A DNA stretch of 64,000 nt, taken from NCBI GenBank assembly GCA_033763135.1, contig JANRKY010000294.1, positions 12,981 through 76,980 on the forward strand, given 5' to 3'. A program made the translations under genes and the position numbers. This document shows positions 8,466 to 18,053 of this stretch, one piece after another. Under the pieces are notes generated by a model, which saw only the letters and a list, made by a program, of their open reading frames with translations, had not been told where the DNA came from and ran no database searches. Every line of letters begins with the position of its first letter. Positions within the stretch are counted from its first letter, which is position 1. This DNA is from DALYLB01 sp033763135 (GTDB lineage: Bacteria > Acidobacteriota > Blastocatellia > RBC074).

Positions 8466-11400
8466 TCAGTAGATCAGTTTCAGCGCGAATTGCACGACGC
8501 GAGGCTGGTTGGATTGCGCGTTGACCTGGCCGAACGCCGCGCTGCCGAACGCCGTATTCGGCGGGGCGAAGCGCACGGTGTTGGTCAGATTGAAAAATTC
8601 CGCGCGAAATTGCAGGCGCAGGCTTTCATGCAGCGTCGTGTTCTTTACGACTGAAAAATCCACGCCCGCCAGCCCATCGCTGCGCACGCTGCCGAGCGAA
8701 CGGGGCGCGCTGCCGAACGTGTACGCCGCCGGCGCCGCAAACGCGGCCGTATTGAACCATCGCGTCAACGTGCGCTCCCCATCCGCCAACACGGGATTGC
8801 CCACCAGATTGGGACGCTGCCCGCCGCCTTGTGCGAAGGTCGTATTCGTGGCGCTCGAAAACGCCAGCGGGCCGCCTGATTGATAGGTGTAGATCGCCGA
8901 CATCTCCCAGCCATTCAGGACCGCTCCGGCAGCGCCGGTGGGATTCAACTTGTGCCCCGGACCGAATGGGAGGGCGTACAGACCATTGACCACCAGCCGA
9001 TGCGGGGCGTCCAGCGCCGACAGCGAACGATCCGCGCGAAGATTGTTGGTGTTCTGGAAGCCGGCGTTGCTCAGCGTTTCGCCCGCAAACCCGCCCGTCG
9101 TCAGATCAATCAGTTTTGAAAAGGTGTACGAACCAGTCAGCGTCAGCCCTTTGCTGAAGCGGCGCTGCAATGACGCGACCATTGCGTGATAGTTCGACGA
9201 CGCGAACGCGGCGTTCACCGAGACGACCGAAAGATAATGCGGAAACGGCCGCAGCAATTGCGCGCGCGTAATGTTCGCCGCCGCCAGGGCGCCCGTGGTG
9301 ATCTGTCCGGCAAAGGGATTCGGGACGGTCTGCCGAAGCGTGTCGCCGAGCGCCAGCGCCGAATCGGGCAATTGATTCAGCTCCCGGTCCTGCTGCAGCT
9401 TCAGGCCGCGATTGCCCGCATATCCCACTTCCGCGAGCAGCCCGCCGGGCAGTTCGCGCTGCAGATTCAGGTTCCATTGCGCCGAATAGGACTGGCGAAG
9501 ATTGCGATCCGTAAAGCGAATCGCCTGTCCCAGCAGCGTCGCGGGGCCAAGACGGCTGCCCGTTGGTTGATTGATGCCGGTCGGATACGGATTGTCGAGA
9601 AAGTTGAGCGGCGTGACGCCATTGAGGCTTGTCACCATCGCGGTTGCCGCCTCAAAGCCCGAGACGCCGAATGCGCCCGACGCGCCGCCGACGCCCGTCA
9701 TCGCGGCGTAAAAGAGCCCGCCCCCGCCGCGGATGACGGTCTTGGGCGCGACATTCCAGGCGAAGCCAAAACGCGGCGCAACGTTGTTGCGATCCGGATT
9801 CCACTGCTCGCGCGCGTTGCCGTTGACGCCGACAAACGACAATGCCCCCTTCAGGTTCAGCCCCGCGGCCGTCAACGGCGGCGTTGCGTTGAAATCGAAA
9901 TTCGTCAGCTGGTTGTATCGCTCCGTGCGCGGCGATTCGTATTCATACCGGAGGCCGAGATTGAGCGTCAGCTTGTTGGTCAGCTTCCAGTCATCCTGCA
10001 GATAGCCGCCGTAATATTTCACCTGCATCGCCATGGACGCCGCGCGGCTGTAGCTGCCCGCGCCGATGCCGAGCATGAAGGAGGCAAAGCCAAATCCCGT
10101 ATTGGCCGCCGCCGCGGCCGTCGGATTCGGCCCTTGCGTGAAGTTTTGCGCGAACGAGAAATTGATTGCGGTGTCGCCGAATTGCCAATAGTTCGGGCGC
10201 AGCAAGCGCGTCTCGCCGCCGAATTTCAGCGTGTGACGCGAAAGCGTCTTGGTGAGCGAGCCCACCCATGAAGCCGTGTTGTCGCCGAAGCTGATGAGAT
10301 CGCTGCCGCCCAGCAGGTTCGCTGTGCCCGCGTTGGGGACGCTGAATGAGCCGCCCATGCCCGCGACCGTGATGGTCGGGAACGATTCGGGAATGAGCTG
10401 GGGCTTCAACGCCGCCGGCAAGCCCAGCGTCGTGATGTCAAAGCCGCTGCTGAACGGGCGGCGATTGTTCTCCAGCCGCGTGAAGCTGAAGAGAAAACTG
10501 CCCACCAGCGTCGGCGTGAACGTCACGTTGTAATCCAAACCGAAGTTGCGCCGCTTGAAGACCTGTCCGCCGAACGTCGGCGAGGCGATGTTGCCGTAAT
10601 AGTTCGGGCGACTGATCGGCGTGTTGTCGTAATTGAAGCGTCCGCTCAGCCGCTGGCGCTCGTTCAACTGATGATCGAGCCGCACGGAGAACGTGTCTTT
10701 GCTGATGCGATTGGCCGAGGAGGTGACGAAGTTGCCGACGGCGGTGTTGGCGTTGCCGGTCGCGTTGGGCAGCGGAATGAAATCGAGCATCTTCGCAAAG
10801 ACTGGATTGAAGCGATTGCGCGGAATCACATTGCCGGGAAACGGATCGCGCAGGAATCCGCCCGCCGGATTCGCGCGCGTCGTCGCCGGATCGAAAATCG
10901 GAATCACATTGCCCGCCGCGTTGCGCGTTTGGGAGAAATCGCCCGCCCGTTGCTGAAGCGTCGGCACCGTGCCGACATAGGTGCCGCCCTGCGAAAATCG
11001 CACGCCTTCATAACTGCCGAAAAAGAAGCTGCGATTCTTGCCGTCGTATTTCGCCGGCCCAAACACGCGCTCAGGAAAATCTATCGGGCCGCCAATTGTC
11101 GCGCCGAACTGGTTGTACCGAAACGGCGGCCGTTTCAGTCCTGCGCGATTGCCGAAAAATGTATTGGCGTTGAGCACGTCGTTGCGCAGATAGTCGTATG
11201 CGGTGCCGTGGAATTCATTCGTGCCGGAGCGCGTCACGATGTTGAAAACGCCGCCGCCCGCGCGGCCGTATTGCGCGCTGAAATTGTTCGTCTCGACTTT
11301 GAATTCCTGCACGGCGTCGGGATTCACGAACACGACCGGCTGGTTTTGCGCGGCGGCGGTGTTGGGCGCGCCATCGAGCAGATATTCGTTCTGATTGCCG

Positions 11401-11966
11401 CGTGCGCCGTTGATGGAAACGAAGGACTGGCTGATCTGGTCCACGGGCAGATCGTTCAAGCCCGCCGAGGGGCGCGCGCCGGGCACGAGCGCCACGAGCG
11501 AGTACGGATTGCGCCCGAGCAGCGGCAGATTCTGGATGCGCTGCTGGTCGACAACCTTGCCGAGCGAAGAGGTTTCGGTCTCCAGCGCGGCGGTTGCGGC
11601 GGCGGCGATATTCACCGTCTCGGATACCGCGCCCGTTTCCAGGGTGTAATCCAACCGCGCGACCTGCTCGACCTGCAGGACGACGCCGCTTTGGACGAGC
11701 GGCTTGAACCCGCTTTTCTGCAGGGTGATCTGATACTGCCCCGGCTGCAGCAACGGCACGGTGAAGAAGCCATCGTCGTTCGTGACCGCTTCGCGTTTGA
11801 AGCCGTTGCCGACATTGGTCACCGTCACCTTGGTGTCCGGCACAACGGCTCCGGCCTGATCGGTGACGCGCCCGGTGACTTGCGCGGTCTGGGCAAGCGC
11901 GGGAAGCGCGAGGGCGAAAAACAACGTAACGAGAAAAACGCCGCGTGACCTGGATGGTTGCTTCAT
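8466..11966 (-). CDS. TonB-dependent receptor with N-terminal carboxypeptidase-regulatory-like domain (Oar-type)
   Basis: 1166 aa, with a signal peptide ending ALPALAQ. Residues about 27-110 form a carboxypeptidase-regulatory-like beta-sandwich (VTGRVTDQAGAVVPDTKVTV). Next comes the plug (DQQRIQNLPLLGRNPYSLVA, about residue 140), then a long beta-barrel ending in alternating residues with a terminal aromatic (FALKLIY). The size and order are those of the Oar-like receptors that are expanded in acidobacteria. It should sit in the outer membrane and import a large ligand with TonB/ExbBD energy. It heads the run with two sulfatases and a sialidase, so a sulfated, perhaps sialylated, oligosaccharide is the likely cargo. 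No SusD partner is visible. Confidence 0.92.
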   Translation of the reverse strand: MKQPSRSRGVFLVTLFFALALPALAQTAQVTGRVTDQAGAVVPDTKVTVTNVGNGFKREAVTNDDGFFTVPLLQPGQYQITLQKSGFKPLVQSGVVLQVEQVARLDYTLETGAVSETVNIAAAATAALETETSSLGKVVDQQRIQNLPLLGRNPYSLVALVPGARPSAGLNDLPVDQISQSFVSINGARGNQNEYLLDGAPNTAAAQNQPVVFVNPDAVQEFKVETNNFSAQYGRAGGGVFNIVTRSGTNEFHGTAYDYLRNDVLNANTFFGNRAGLKRPPFRYNQFGATIGGPIDFPERVFGPAKYDGKNRSFFFGSYEGVRFSQGGTYVGTVPTLQQRAGDFSQTRNAAGNVIPIFDPATTRANPAGGFLRDPFPGNVIPRNRFNPVFAKMLDFIPLPNATGNANTAVGNFVTSSANRISKDTFSVRLDHQLNERQRLSGRFNYDNTPISRPNYYGNIASPTFGGQVFKRRNFGLDYNVTFTPTLVGSFLFSFTRLENNRRPFSSGFDITTLGLPAALKPQLIPESFPTITVAGMGGSFSVPNAGTANLLGGSDLISFGDNTASWVGSLTKTLSRHTLKFGGETRLLRPNYWQFGDTAINFSFAQNFTQGPNPTAAAAANTGFGFASFMLGIGAGSYSRAASMAMQVKYYGGYLQDDWKLTNKLTLNLGLRYEYESPRTERYNQLTNFDFNATPPLTAAGLNLKGALSFVGVNGNAREQWNPDRNNVAPRFGFAWNVAPKTVIRGGGGLFYAAMTGVGGASGAFGVSGFEAATAMVTSLNGVTPLNFLDNPYPTGINQPTGSRLGPATLLGQAIRFTDRNLRQSYSAQWNLNLQRELPGGLLAEVGYAGNRGLKLQQDRELNQLPDSALALGDTLRQTVPNPFAGQITTGALAAANITRAQLLRPFPHYLSVVSVNAAFASSNYHAMVASLQRRFSKGLTLTGSYTFSKLIDLTTGGFAGETLSNAGFQNTNNLRADRSLSALDAPHRLVVNGLYALPFGPGHKLNPTGAAGAVLNGWEMSAIYTYQSGGPLAFSSATNTTFAQGGGQRPNLVGNPVLADGERTLTRWFNTAAFAAPAAYTFGSAPRSLGSVRSDGLAGVDFSVVKNTTLHESLRLQFRAEFFNLTNTVRFAPPNTAFGSAAFGQVNAQSNQPRVVQFALKLIY

Positions 11967-12106
11967 GGAGGGGCTCCTGGGTTGTCACATTTGATTGGCA
12001 AGCGTCTGCTCAAAGCTTCGCAACGCGCGTTCCCATTGCGTGAACGCGGTCAGCATCCGCTGTGCGACTTGTTGTGGAGATGCGCCGCTGTTGCCGGCAG
12101 GCACAC

Positions 12107-12134
12107 TATATAGCGGACTCCGAAATTTAGACAA
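12107..12134 (-). promoter_or_regulatory. Candidate sigma-70-like promoter for the TonB receptor operon
   Basis: Reading the minus strand, TTGTCT (12129-12134) is followed after 16 bases by TATATA (12107-12112), about 140 bases before the receptor start. It lies in the 343-base divergent space between the receptor and the plus-strand serine hydrolase. This is a consensus match by eye only; nothing else recognisable was seen in that space. Confidence 0.3.
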
Positions 12135-12309
12135 CAAAACCGGGCTGAATACGAGAATGGCGCGCACCGATTTTCCGCTCCGCCGGAAATATTTTCGCCG
12201 GATGATAATATCCGCTGTTCCGCTTCGTTTTCCTCAGTTGATGCGGCGGCAACGGCTCCAGCCGGATGTCGCATCGCGGCTGAATCGCTGATGATCAGAA
12301 GGAGAGAGT

Positions 12310-13728
12310 ATGAAATTCAAATTTCGCGTCGCCCCGCACCGGGTTGCGCGGTGGTCTTTCGCGTTTGTTCTGTTGTGTTTGACGGGCGTCTCCGCTGTCG
12401 CCGATGGCGTGGATGACTATGTGCAAAAGCTGATGGCGAGTCGCCATATTCCGGGCGCGTCGGTCGCCGTGATAAAAGACGGAAAGCCGGTGCTGCTCAA
12501 GGGGTACGGGCAGGCGAATGTCGAACTCGGCGTGATGGCGACGGAAAATACGGCATATCAACTGGCTTCGGTGACGAAACAGTTTACCGCCACCGCGATC
12601 ATGATGCTGGCTGAAGACGGCAAGCTTGCGCTCGACGACAGACTGCCGAAGTTTTTCGATCGGTTGCCCGCCGCGTGGAGCAATGTCACGGTGCGGCAAT
12701 TGCTCAACCACACGTCCGGCATCAGGAGCTATACGAATCTGCCCGATTTCGACAAAACGCTGCGGCAGGATTTCAGCAAAGAGGCCATTCTCAAGATGTC
12801 GGCCGACGCGCCGGTCGAGTTCGCGCCGGGGGAGAAATACAACTACAACAACACGGGCTATTATCTGCTGGGGATGATCATCGAGAAAGCGTCGGGCAAG
12901 GAGTATGGCGCGTTTTTGACGGAGCGCATCTTCCAGCCGCTCGGGATGACCGCGACGCGCCTGAACGATTTGCGCGACGTCATCAACGGGCGCGCCGCCG
13001 GCTATGCCTGGGAAGCCGGCAGACTGCGCAACGGCGAATACGTCAGTCCGACGCAGCCCTTTTCGGCGGGGGCGCTGATCTCGACCGTCGTGGATATGGC
13101 GAAATGGGACGCGGCGCTCTACACGGACAAACTGCTCAAGCGCGCGAGCCTGGAGCAGATGTGGACGCCGGAGAAATTGAACGACGGGAAGCCGCTCGCC
13201 TATGGGTATGGTTGGGGCGTGGACATCTATCGCACGCGCAAACGAATCAGCCACGGCGGCGGCATCAACGGCTTCTCGACCTTCATCGCGCGGTTCGTGG
13301 ACGACAAGCTCACCGTCGTCGTGCTGACCAATTCTGAGAGCGGCGACGCGGGCGCGCTGGCAAACGGCATTGCGGAATTCTACATCCCTGCGCTGGCTGA
13401 AAACGCGCCCAAAGCCATCGCCGACAACGATCCGAAACTGACCGCCTTTTTGAAAGAGGTCATCGCCAGCCTTGCCAACGGCGAAGGCAATCCCGACTGG
13501 TTTACGCCCGAAGCGCGCGCGATGCTCTTTCCCGATCGGATCAGGCAGGGCAGGCAGATGATGGGTGCGCACGGGCCCTTGAACGCCTTTGAGTTGCAGG
13601 AAGACCGCACGGAGAGCGGCGTGCGGCGGCGCGCTTACAAAGCCGTCTTCGGCGACTTCGCCTTGCGTTGCGGATTCACGCTCGCGGCCGACGGCAAGAT
13701 CGCGGGCGTCGGGATGCGTCCGCTGTAA
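12310..13728 (+). CDS. Exported serine hydrolase, beta-lactamase/class C (penicillin-binding) fold
   Basis: 472 aa with a strong ribosome site (AGAAGGAGAG) just before the ATG and a signal peptide (FAFVLLCLTGVSAVADG). The catalytic SxxK is SVTK at residues 87-90, the tyrosine motif is YNYNN at about 177-181, and the third motif is HGG at about 315. A C-terminal extra region of about 130 residues follows the hydrolase domain. The family (PF00144) includes esterases, D-aminopeptidases and DD-peptidases, and motifs alone do not choose between them. It is transcribed away from the TonB receptor operon and is closed by the hairpin at 13798-13837. Confidence 0.9.
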   Translation: MKFKFRVAPHRVARWSFAFVLLCLTGVSAVADGVDDYVQKLMASRHIPGASVAVIKDGKPVLLKGYGQANVELGVMATENTAYQLASVTKQFTATAIMMLAEDGKLALDDRLPKFFDRLPAAWSNVTVRQLLNHTSGIRSYTNLPDFDKTLRQDFSKEAILKMSADAPVEFAPGEKYNYNNTGYYLLGMIIEKASGKEYGAFLTERIFQPLGMTATRLNDLRDVINGRAAGYAWEAGRLRNGEYVSPTQPFSAGALISTVVDMAKWDAALYTDKLLKRASLEQMWTPEKLNDGKPLAYGYGWGVDIYRTRKRISHGGGINGFSTFIARFVDDKLTVVVLTNSESGDAGALANGIAEFYIPALAENAPKAIADNDPKLTAFLKEVIASLANGEGNPDWFTPEARAMLFPDRIRQGRQMMGAHGPLNAFELQEDRTESGVRRRAYKAVFGDFALRCGFTLAADGKIAGVGMRPL

Positions 13729-13797
13729 GCCGCCAAACGGATTGGCCTGAAGTCGAGTTCAGTTGTTGCGCGGCAGAATTGAATTCCTGGCACATCT

Positions 13798-13837
13798 CGC
13801 CCAGCGCCACGCGAAATAGCGCGCATGGCGCTGGGCG
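13798..13837. terminator. Perfect 12-bp hairpin after the serine hydrolase
   Basis: CGCCCAGCGCCA (13798-13809) pairs with TGGCGCTGGGCG (13826-13837), and CGCG on both sides of the loop lengthens the stem. It lies between converging reading frames. There is no T-run, so it may be a processing or mRNA-protection structure instead of an intrinsic terminator. Confidence 0.55.
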
Positions 13838-13880
13838 TGGGCGCCACCTTGAATTTTTCCAGGTCAAGCCCGCGTCGGCG

Positions 13881-14129
13881 TCATGACGGCGCCAGTTGCA
13901 GATACAGCCAGGCGCGCGCCTGCCGCCAGTCGCTATGGACCGTGCTGGGCGATACCTGCAACACCGCGGCGGTCTCTTCCACGCTCAGGCCGCCGAAATA
14001 GCGCAGTTCGACGACCCGACTCTGCCGCGCGTCGAGCGCCGCCAGCCGGTCCAGGGCCTCGTCGAGCGCGATGATCTCCGCGGCCTGCTCCTCCGCCTGC
14101 TCCATGGCCTGGCTGAGCGATAGGTGCAC
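13881..14129 (-). pseudogene. ECF sigma factor remnant (region 4 only)
   Basis: The 82 residues from a GTG at 14129 form a complete sigma region 4: LDEALDRLAALDARQSRVVE, then LRYFGGLSVEETAAVLQVSP and STVHSDWRQARAWL. This matches the acidobacterial/planctomycete ECF type (about 185-190 aa) that usually has region 2 upstream. In frame before the GTG, SAGAVHLSLSQAM still looks like the linker of this family, but further upstream the frame holds no region 2 and no good start. The gene therefore appears to have lost its first half. An isolated region 4 could in principle bind -35 DNA or core polymerase, but decay is the simpler reading. Confidence 0.7.
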
Positions 14130-14361
14130 CGCGCCAGCGCTCCGGTTGTCGCTTTCCCGCCCGGGCTCACTTCCATCATCCTGAAAAAGATTCTGAATCT
14201 CCGCGAAAAAAAATCGGATCGGCTGAAGTTTTTCGGTTTGCGCTACGCGATTACTGATGAGAGGGAATATGCGAGTCTCCCGCGATCGTCGTGAACGCTT
14301 TCGGAGGCGAAATCCCTTTCATTAGTCGGCGTACGGCAAATTTTTAATCAAGGAGCATCCC

Positions 14362-14610
14362 ATGGACGATTCAATCATGGATGGAGGATTTCAGTCGAGC
14401 TGGATGGAGTTGATTGCGTGGCTGGATTGGTTGCAGCCCTTTCTGTATTGCCTGCTGGGGATCGTCGTCGTCTGTCTGCTGCTGGCCCTGCTCGATCTGG
14501 CGTTCCTGTGCTGGAAGGGATTTCGCTCTCCACAGGCGCAACGAACACGCAACGACCACAAGAAGGCGGCGCCGGCGAGCGAGGTCGGGGAGGCCTCTCA
14601 GGCTGCGTGA
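14362..14610 (+). CDS. Small single-span membrane protein, function unknown
   Basis: 82 aa. The start follows AAGGAGCATCCC, a good ribosome site. The sequence has an acidic, Trp-containing N-terminal segment, one strong hydrophobic span (about residues 27-52, FLYCLLGIVVVCLLLALLDL), then a basic and polar tail (RTRNDHKKAAPASE). The likely orientation by positive-inside is N-out, C-in. No family is recognised. It is flanked by two gene remnants and may be an accessory or orphan gene. Confidence 0.55.
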   Translation: MDDSIMDGGFQSSWMELIAWLDWLQPFLYCLLGIVVVCLLLALLDLAFLCWKGFRSPQAQRTRNDHKKAAPASEVGEASQAA

Positions 14611-14672
14611 ATTATTTCATTCGTTTCCGAGGGAGAGTCCGGCGCTTTTACGTTGGTGTAAGATGATTGGAG

Positions 14673-14813
14673 ATGGTCGACCTCCAACTGGAGCGCGGCG
14701 CGAACCTGAAACTGAAAACCACAGCGGGCTGGATGGCGCTGACCACGGCGTGCGGCGGGGGATTTGATGCTATAACGCTCTTCGCCGTCGCGCGAGGCCG
14801 CGCGTGGTTGTGA
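14673..14813 (+). pseudogene. Ankyrin-repeat gene remnant
   Basis: A short open stretch reads MVDLQLERGANLKLKTTAGW, then MALTTACGGGFDAI. This fits one ankyrin unit (xxLLxxGAxxxxxxxxGxTALxxAxxxGxxxI). The frame is stopped at 14664-14666 upstream and at 14811-14813, so only one repeat survives. The rest of 14611-14934 shows nothing recognisable. Confidence 0.45.
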
Positions 14814-14934
14814 GATTCCTGAACTGCTCGCACATCGATTCTCCTTCTGCGGGTGAGGTCGCATTCATTTGCAACGCGCTATAACCCGCTTCACAGTGAC
14901 TTCAATCATGTCACGAACATACAGGCAGCAGCAT

Positions 14935-15948
14935 ATGCAGAGACGCGAATTTATCGTCAGAAGCGCATTGGCGATGGCTGGATGCGCAATTCAAACCGTT
15001 GCGGCGCCGCGCGCCAAGGTGATGACCGTGCGAGGGCAGATGACTGCGGCGTCGCTCGGGGCCGTGTTGATGCACGAGCATGTGATGGTGGATTTTATCG
15101 GCGCGGACAAGGTCGATCCGAACCGGTACAATCGCGATGAAGTCTTTCGCACCGCCTTGCCATTCCTGCAACAAGCCGCACAAAACGGCGTCAAAACCCT
15201 GGTTGAATGCACACCCGCGTGGTTGGGGCGTGATCCCGAGTTGCTGCGTCGATTGGCGGCGGCAAGCAAACTGAACATCATTACGAACACGGGCTACTAT
15301 GGCGCGGCAAACGATAAATTTGTCCCCGCGCACGCCTATCAGGAATCCGCCGAACAATTGGCCGATCGTTGGACTAAGGAATTCCGTGTCGGCATTGACG
15401 GTACAGGCATCAAACCCGGCATCATCAAAATCGGCGTGGATTCGGGCCCGTTGTCAGAGATTGACGCGAAACTGGTGAAGGCCGCCGCGCTGACGCATTT
15501 GCAAACAGGGTTGACGATTGGCGCGCACACGGGCAATGGCGTAGCGGCGATGGCGCAACTGGATTTGCTCGACAGCCTCGGCGTTGATCCGGGCGCGTTT
15601 ATCTGGATTCACGCACAGAACGAAAAAGACCCTGCGGTGCATCGTCGCGCGGCAGCGCGCGGTTGCTGGGTCGAATTCGACGGCATCCATCCGAACAGCG
15701 CCGCCAGACACGCGGAGTATGTGATGAATCTGGCGCAACACAATCTGCTCGGTCGCGCGCTGGTTTCGATGGATGCAGGCTGGTATCACGTCGGCGAACC
15801 GAACGGCGGCACTTATCGAGACTATGACAGTCTTTTTACTGATTTCCTGCCGATGTTGAAAAAGCGGCTAAACCCGAAGCAAATTCAGCAATTGTTGAAC
15901 GGAAATCCGCAACAGGCTTTGAGTTTGGGGATCAGGCGCGCGAAATAA
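14935..15948 (+). CDS. Phosphotriesterase-family (amidohydrolase) metal-dependent hydrolase, Tat-exported
   Basis: 337 aa from the ATG at 14935 (MQRREFIVRSALAMAGCA), a twin-arginine-like signal; starts at 14869 or 14908 are possible, and none has a clear ribosome site. The amidohydrolase metal ligands are visible: HEH at residues 47-49, GIIKIG with the lysine that bridges the metals by carboxylation, HTGNG and WIHAQN as the two later histidines, and SMDAGWY with the final aspartate. The family covers lactonases, phosphotriesterases and related esterases; most native members are probably lactonases. The preceding remnants and following repeat make it a single-gene unit. Confidence 0.87.
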   Translation: MQRREFIVRSALAMAGCAIQTVAAPRAKVMTVRGQMTAASLGAVLMHEHVMVDFIGADKVDPNRYNRDEVFRTALPFLQQAAQNGVKTLVECTPAWLGRDPELLRRLAAASKLNIITNTGYYGAANDKFVPAHAYQESAEQLADRWTKEFRVGIDGTGIKPGIIKIGVDSGPLSEIDAKLVKAAALTHLQTGLTIGAHTGNGVAAMAQLDLLDSLGVDPGAFIWIHAQNEKDPAVHRRAAARGCWVEFDGIHPNSAARHAEYVMNLAQHNLLGRALVSMDAGWYHVGEPNGGTYRDYDSLFTDFLPMLKKRLNPKQIQQLLNGNPQQALSLGIRRAK

Positions 15949-15968
15949 CGCCGGTTGCATTCATCGTA

Positions 15969-16202
15969 TTGATCGTCGTTTCGGCCAGCGGCATGGGATT
16001 CAAGGAAATGGTTTTGCCACGAAGAAACGAAGAACACGAAGAAAATCGGGAGAACATCTTCCTGTTCTTCGTTTTTTCGTGGTGAATTTTCTTGCGCTTG
16101 TCAGCCCGCTGGCCGAAACGATGGGGGGAGATCGGCCATAGAGCCACAGAGGCGCGGAGAAAGTCGGAAAACAGAGTCGTCTCCGTTATCGGCTCTGTGG
16201 CT
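15969..16202. repeat. MITE-like composite palindrome, TTGATCGTCGTTTCGGCC family, copy A
   Basis: TTGATCGTCGTTTCGGCCA (15969-15987) is matched in reverse by CGCTGGCCGAAACGAT (16107-16122). Inside lies a CACGAAGA-type tandem (from 16019) and its reverse complement (to 16082). To the right, AGAGCCACAGAGGC (from about 16140) pairs with GGCTCTGTGGCT (to 16202). The same three modules occur at 44907-45141. Confidence 0.8.
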
Positions 16203-16234
16203 AAACTCAAACTCAAAACGGAGGTGGGGACTAT

Positions 16235-17896
16235 ATGAACACGCGAATCAAAATCGGTTGCTATGTTTTCCTGATGATCGTCCTGCTTTCATCTGTCTTG
16301 TTCGCGCAAGCTCTCGAACAAGCCAGGGTCGTCGCGGGCGCGGATCGAGCCGTCGAAAAAGCCGCCAAGCTCTCCCCGGCCTCTGCGCCGGGGTGCGCCG
16401 TTGGCGTTTCGCTCTCCGGCCGTTCCGTTTTTGAAAAAGCGTTCGGCATGGCGGAAATCGAACACGCAGTTCCCAACACGCCGCAGACCATTTTTGAATC
16501 CGGCTCGGTGGCAAAGCAGTTCACTGCCGCGGCCGTCATTCTGCTTTCGCTGGAGGGAAAACTGGGGCTGGACGATCCGGTCAGAAAGTACATCCCGGAA
16601 TTGCCGGAGTACGGCGCGCCGCTGACGATTCGCCATCTGCTGAATCACACCGCCGGATTGCGCGATTGGGGATCGGTGATGGCGCTGACGGGATTTGGCC
16701 GAGGCGACCGCATGATTTCGCAGGCGTTGGCGATGGATGTCATCACGCGTCAAAAAGGCCTGGATTTCACGCCCGGCGCGGAATACTCGTATTCCAACAG
16801 CGGGTATCAGGTGGCGGCGACGATTGTCGAACGCGTATCGAAACAGAGTTTTCCGGCGTTTACGGAAGAGCGGTTTTTCAAACCGCTGGGAATGACGAAA
16901 ACAAGCTGGCGCGATGATTATCAGCGGCTGATTCCCGGTCGCGCTCAGGCGTATACGGGAGCGCTCGCCGGGCCGTGGCGATTGCTCATGCCGTATATGA
17001 ATGTGTACGGCAACGGCGGAATGCTGACCACCGTCGGCGATTGGCTGAAATGGAACGCCATGCTTGATTCGCGTTCGATGGGCGCTCCGCTGGTGGATGC
17101 GCTGGAAACGACCGGCGTGTTGAACGATGGCCGAAAGATCCGTTACGCGCTGGGCGTCGTCGTCGCCAACGAACGCGGCCATCGCCAGGTCTCCCACGGC
17201 GGTTCGACCGCGGGCTATCAAACGTTCCTGTCGCGGTATCCTGACCTCAAGCTTTCCATCGCCGTGATGTGCAACGGCGCGTCCAGAAACCCCGCCGCCT
17301 TGGAACGAGACATTTTCAACGAAATCGTCGGCCCTTTTCCCGCGCCAGCGCCTCCCGACGCCGTCGAGTTGAAACCCGAGGAATTGCAGAAGTATGCAGC
17401 CTTGTGGCGCCACGAAAAAACGCATATGCCGGAACGGACCGTGATCGAAAAGGGTGCGCTGCGGCTGGCTGGCCAGGCCGTGCTGCGTCCGTTGCGGGAC
17501 GGATCGTTTCTGAGCGGATCAACGAAGATTCGTTTTCAGATGGGAACGGATGGCAAGCCGGTCTCCGTCGAAGTCGACACGGGTGAAGCCATCAATCGGT
17601 ATCTTGCCGAAACCCAATGGACGCCCACGGCGGATGAGCTGAAATCCCTGGCTGGGGGCTGGCACAGCGACGAAGCCGACGCATCGTTCACCATCGCGGT
17701 GGAAGACGGCAAGGCGTTTTTTGTCCAGCGACCAACCACCCGCCTTCAACTGCGTCCGCAATTCAAAGATCATTTCAGCATCGGACCTGGCCAGGTGATT
17801 TGGGCAACGCGCGATTCCAACGGACGAATCACGAAATTGCACTATGGCGCGTCCCGCATGCGCGATATGCCTTTTGAACGGGTCGGCGTGAAATGA
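16235..17896 (+). CDS. Exported serine hydrolase, beta-lactamase/class C fold, with C-terminal accessory domain
   Basis: 553 aa. ACGGAGGTGGGG precedes the ATG, and a signal peptide runs to about ALEQA. The catalytic motifs are SVAK (residues 91-94), YSN (186-188) and HGGSTAGY (about 321-328). The last 180 residues hold a beta-rich accessory domain (LPFRDGSFLSGS-like strands, then MPFERV near the end) seen in many acidobacterial PF00144 proteins. It is only distantly similar to the serine hydrolase at 12310, with a different C-terminal part. It is probably a periplasmic esterase or peptidase; the substrate is unknown. It is followed by recQ on the same strand after 157 bases. Confidence 0.9.
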   Translation: MNTRIKIGCYVFLMIVLLSSVLFAQALEQARVVAGADRAVEKAAKLSPASAPGCAVGVSLSGRSVFEKAFGMAEIEHAVPNTPQTIFESGSVAKQFTAAAVILLSLEGKLGLDDPVRKYIPELPEYGAPLTIRHLLNHTAGLRDWGSVMALTGFGRGDRMISQALAMDVITRQKGLDFTPGAEYSYSNSGYQVAATIVERVSKQSFPAFTEERFFKPLGMTKTSWRDDYQRLIPGRAQAYTGALAGPWRLLMPYMNVYGNGGMLTTVGDWLKWNAMLDSRSMGAPLVDALETTGVLNDGRKIRYALGVVVANERGHRQVSHGGSTAGYQTFLSRYPDLKLSIAVMCNGASRNPAALERDIFNEIVGPFPAPAPPDAVELKPEELQKYAALWRHEKTHMPERTVIEKGALRLAGQAVLRPLRDGSFLSGSTKIRFQMGTDGKPVSVEVDTGEAINRYLAETQWTPTADELKSLAGGWHSDEADASFTIAVEDGKAFFVQRPTTRLQLRPQFKDHFSIGPGQVIWATRDSNGRITKLHYGASRMRDMPFERVGVK

Positions 17897-18053
17897 AGCT
17901 GGGAACGTGTTGGGAACTGATTTGATTGTCCGGAATTCAGATTGCGATCGAGGGCGCGAGGTCTATTGAAAATTGCGATTGGATCGGTAATAGTTGTCGT
18001 CATTCGGGCCGGCAGTATGACAGAGATCCAGGATCGATTATCAGTATTCAAAT

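Noticed and set aside
8466..11966. SusC/SusD pair
   Set aside because: The receptor has the regulatory-like domain and size of the Oar type, and no SusD-like lipoprotein lies next to either receptor.
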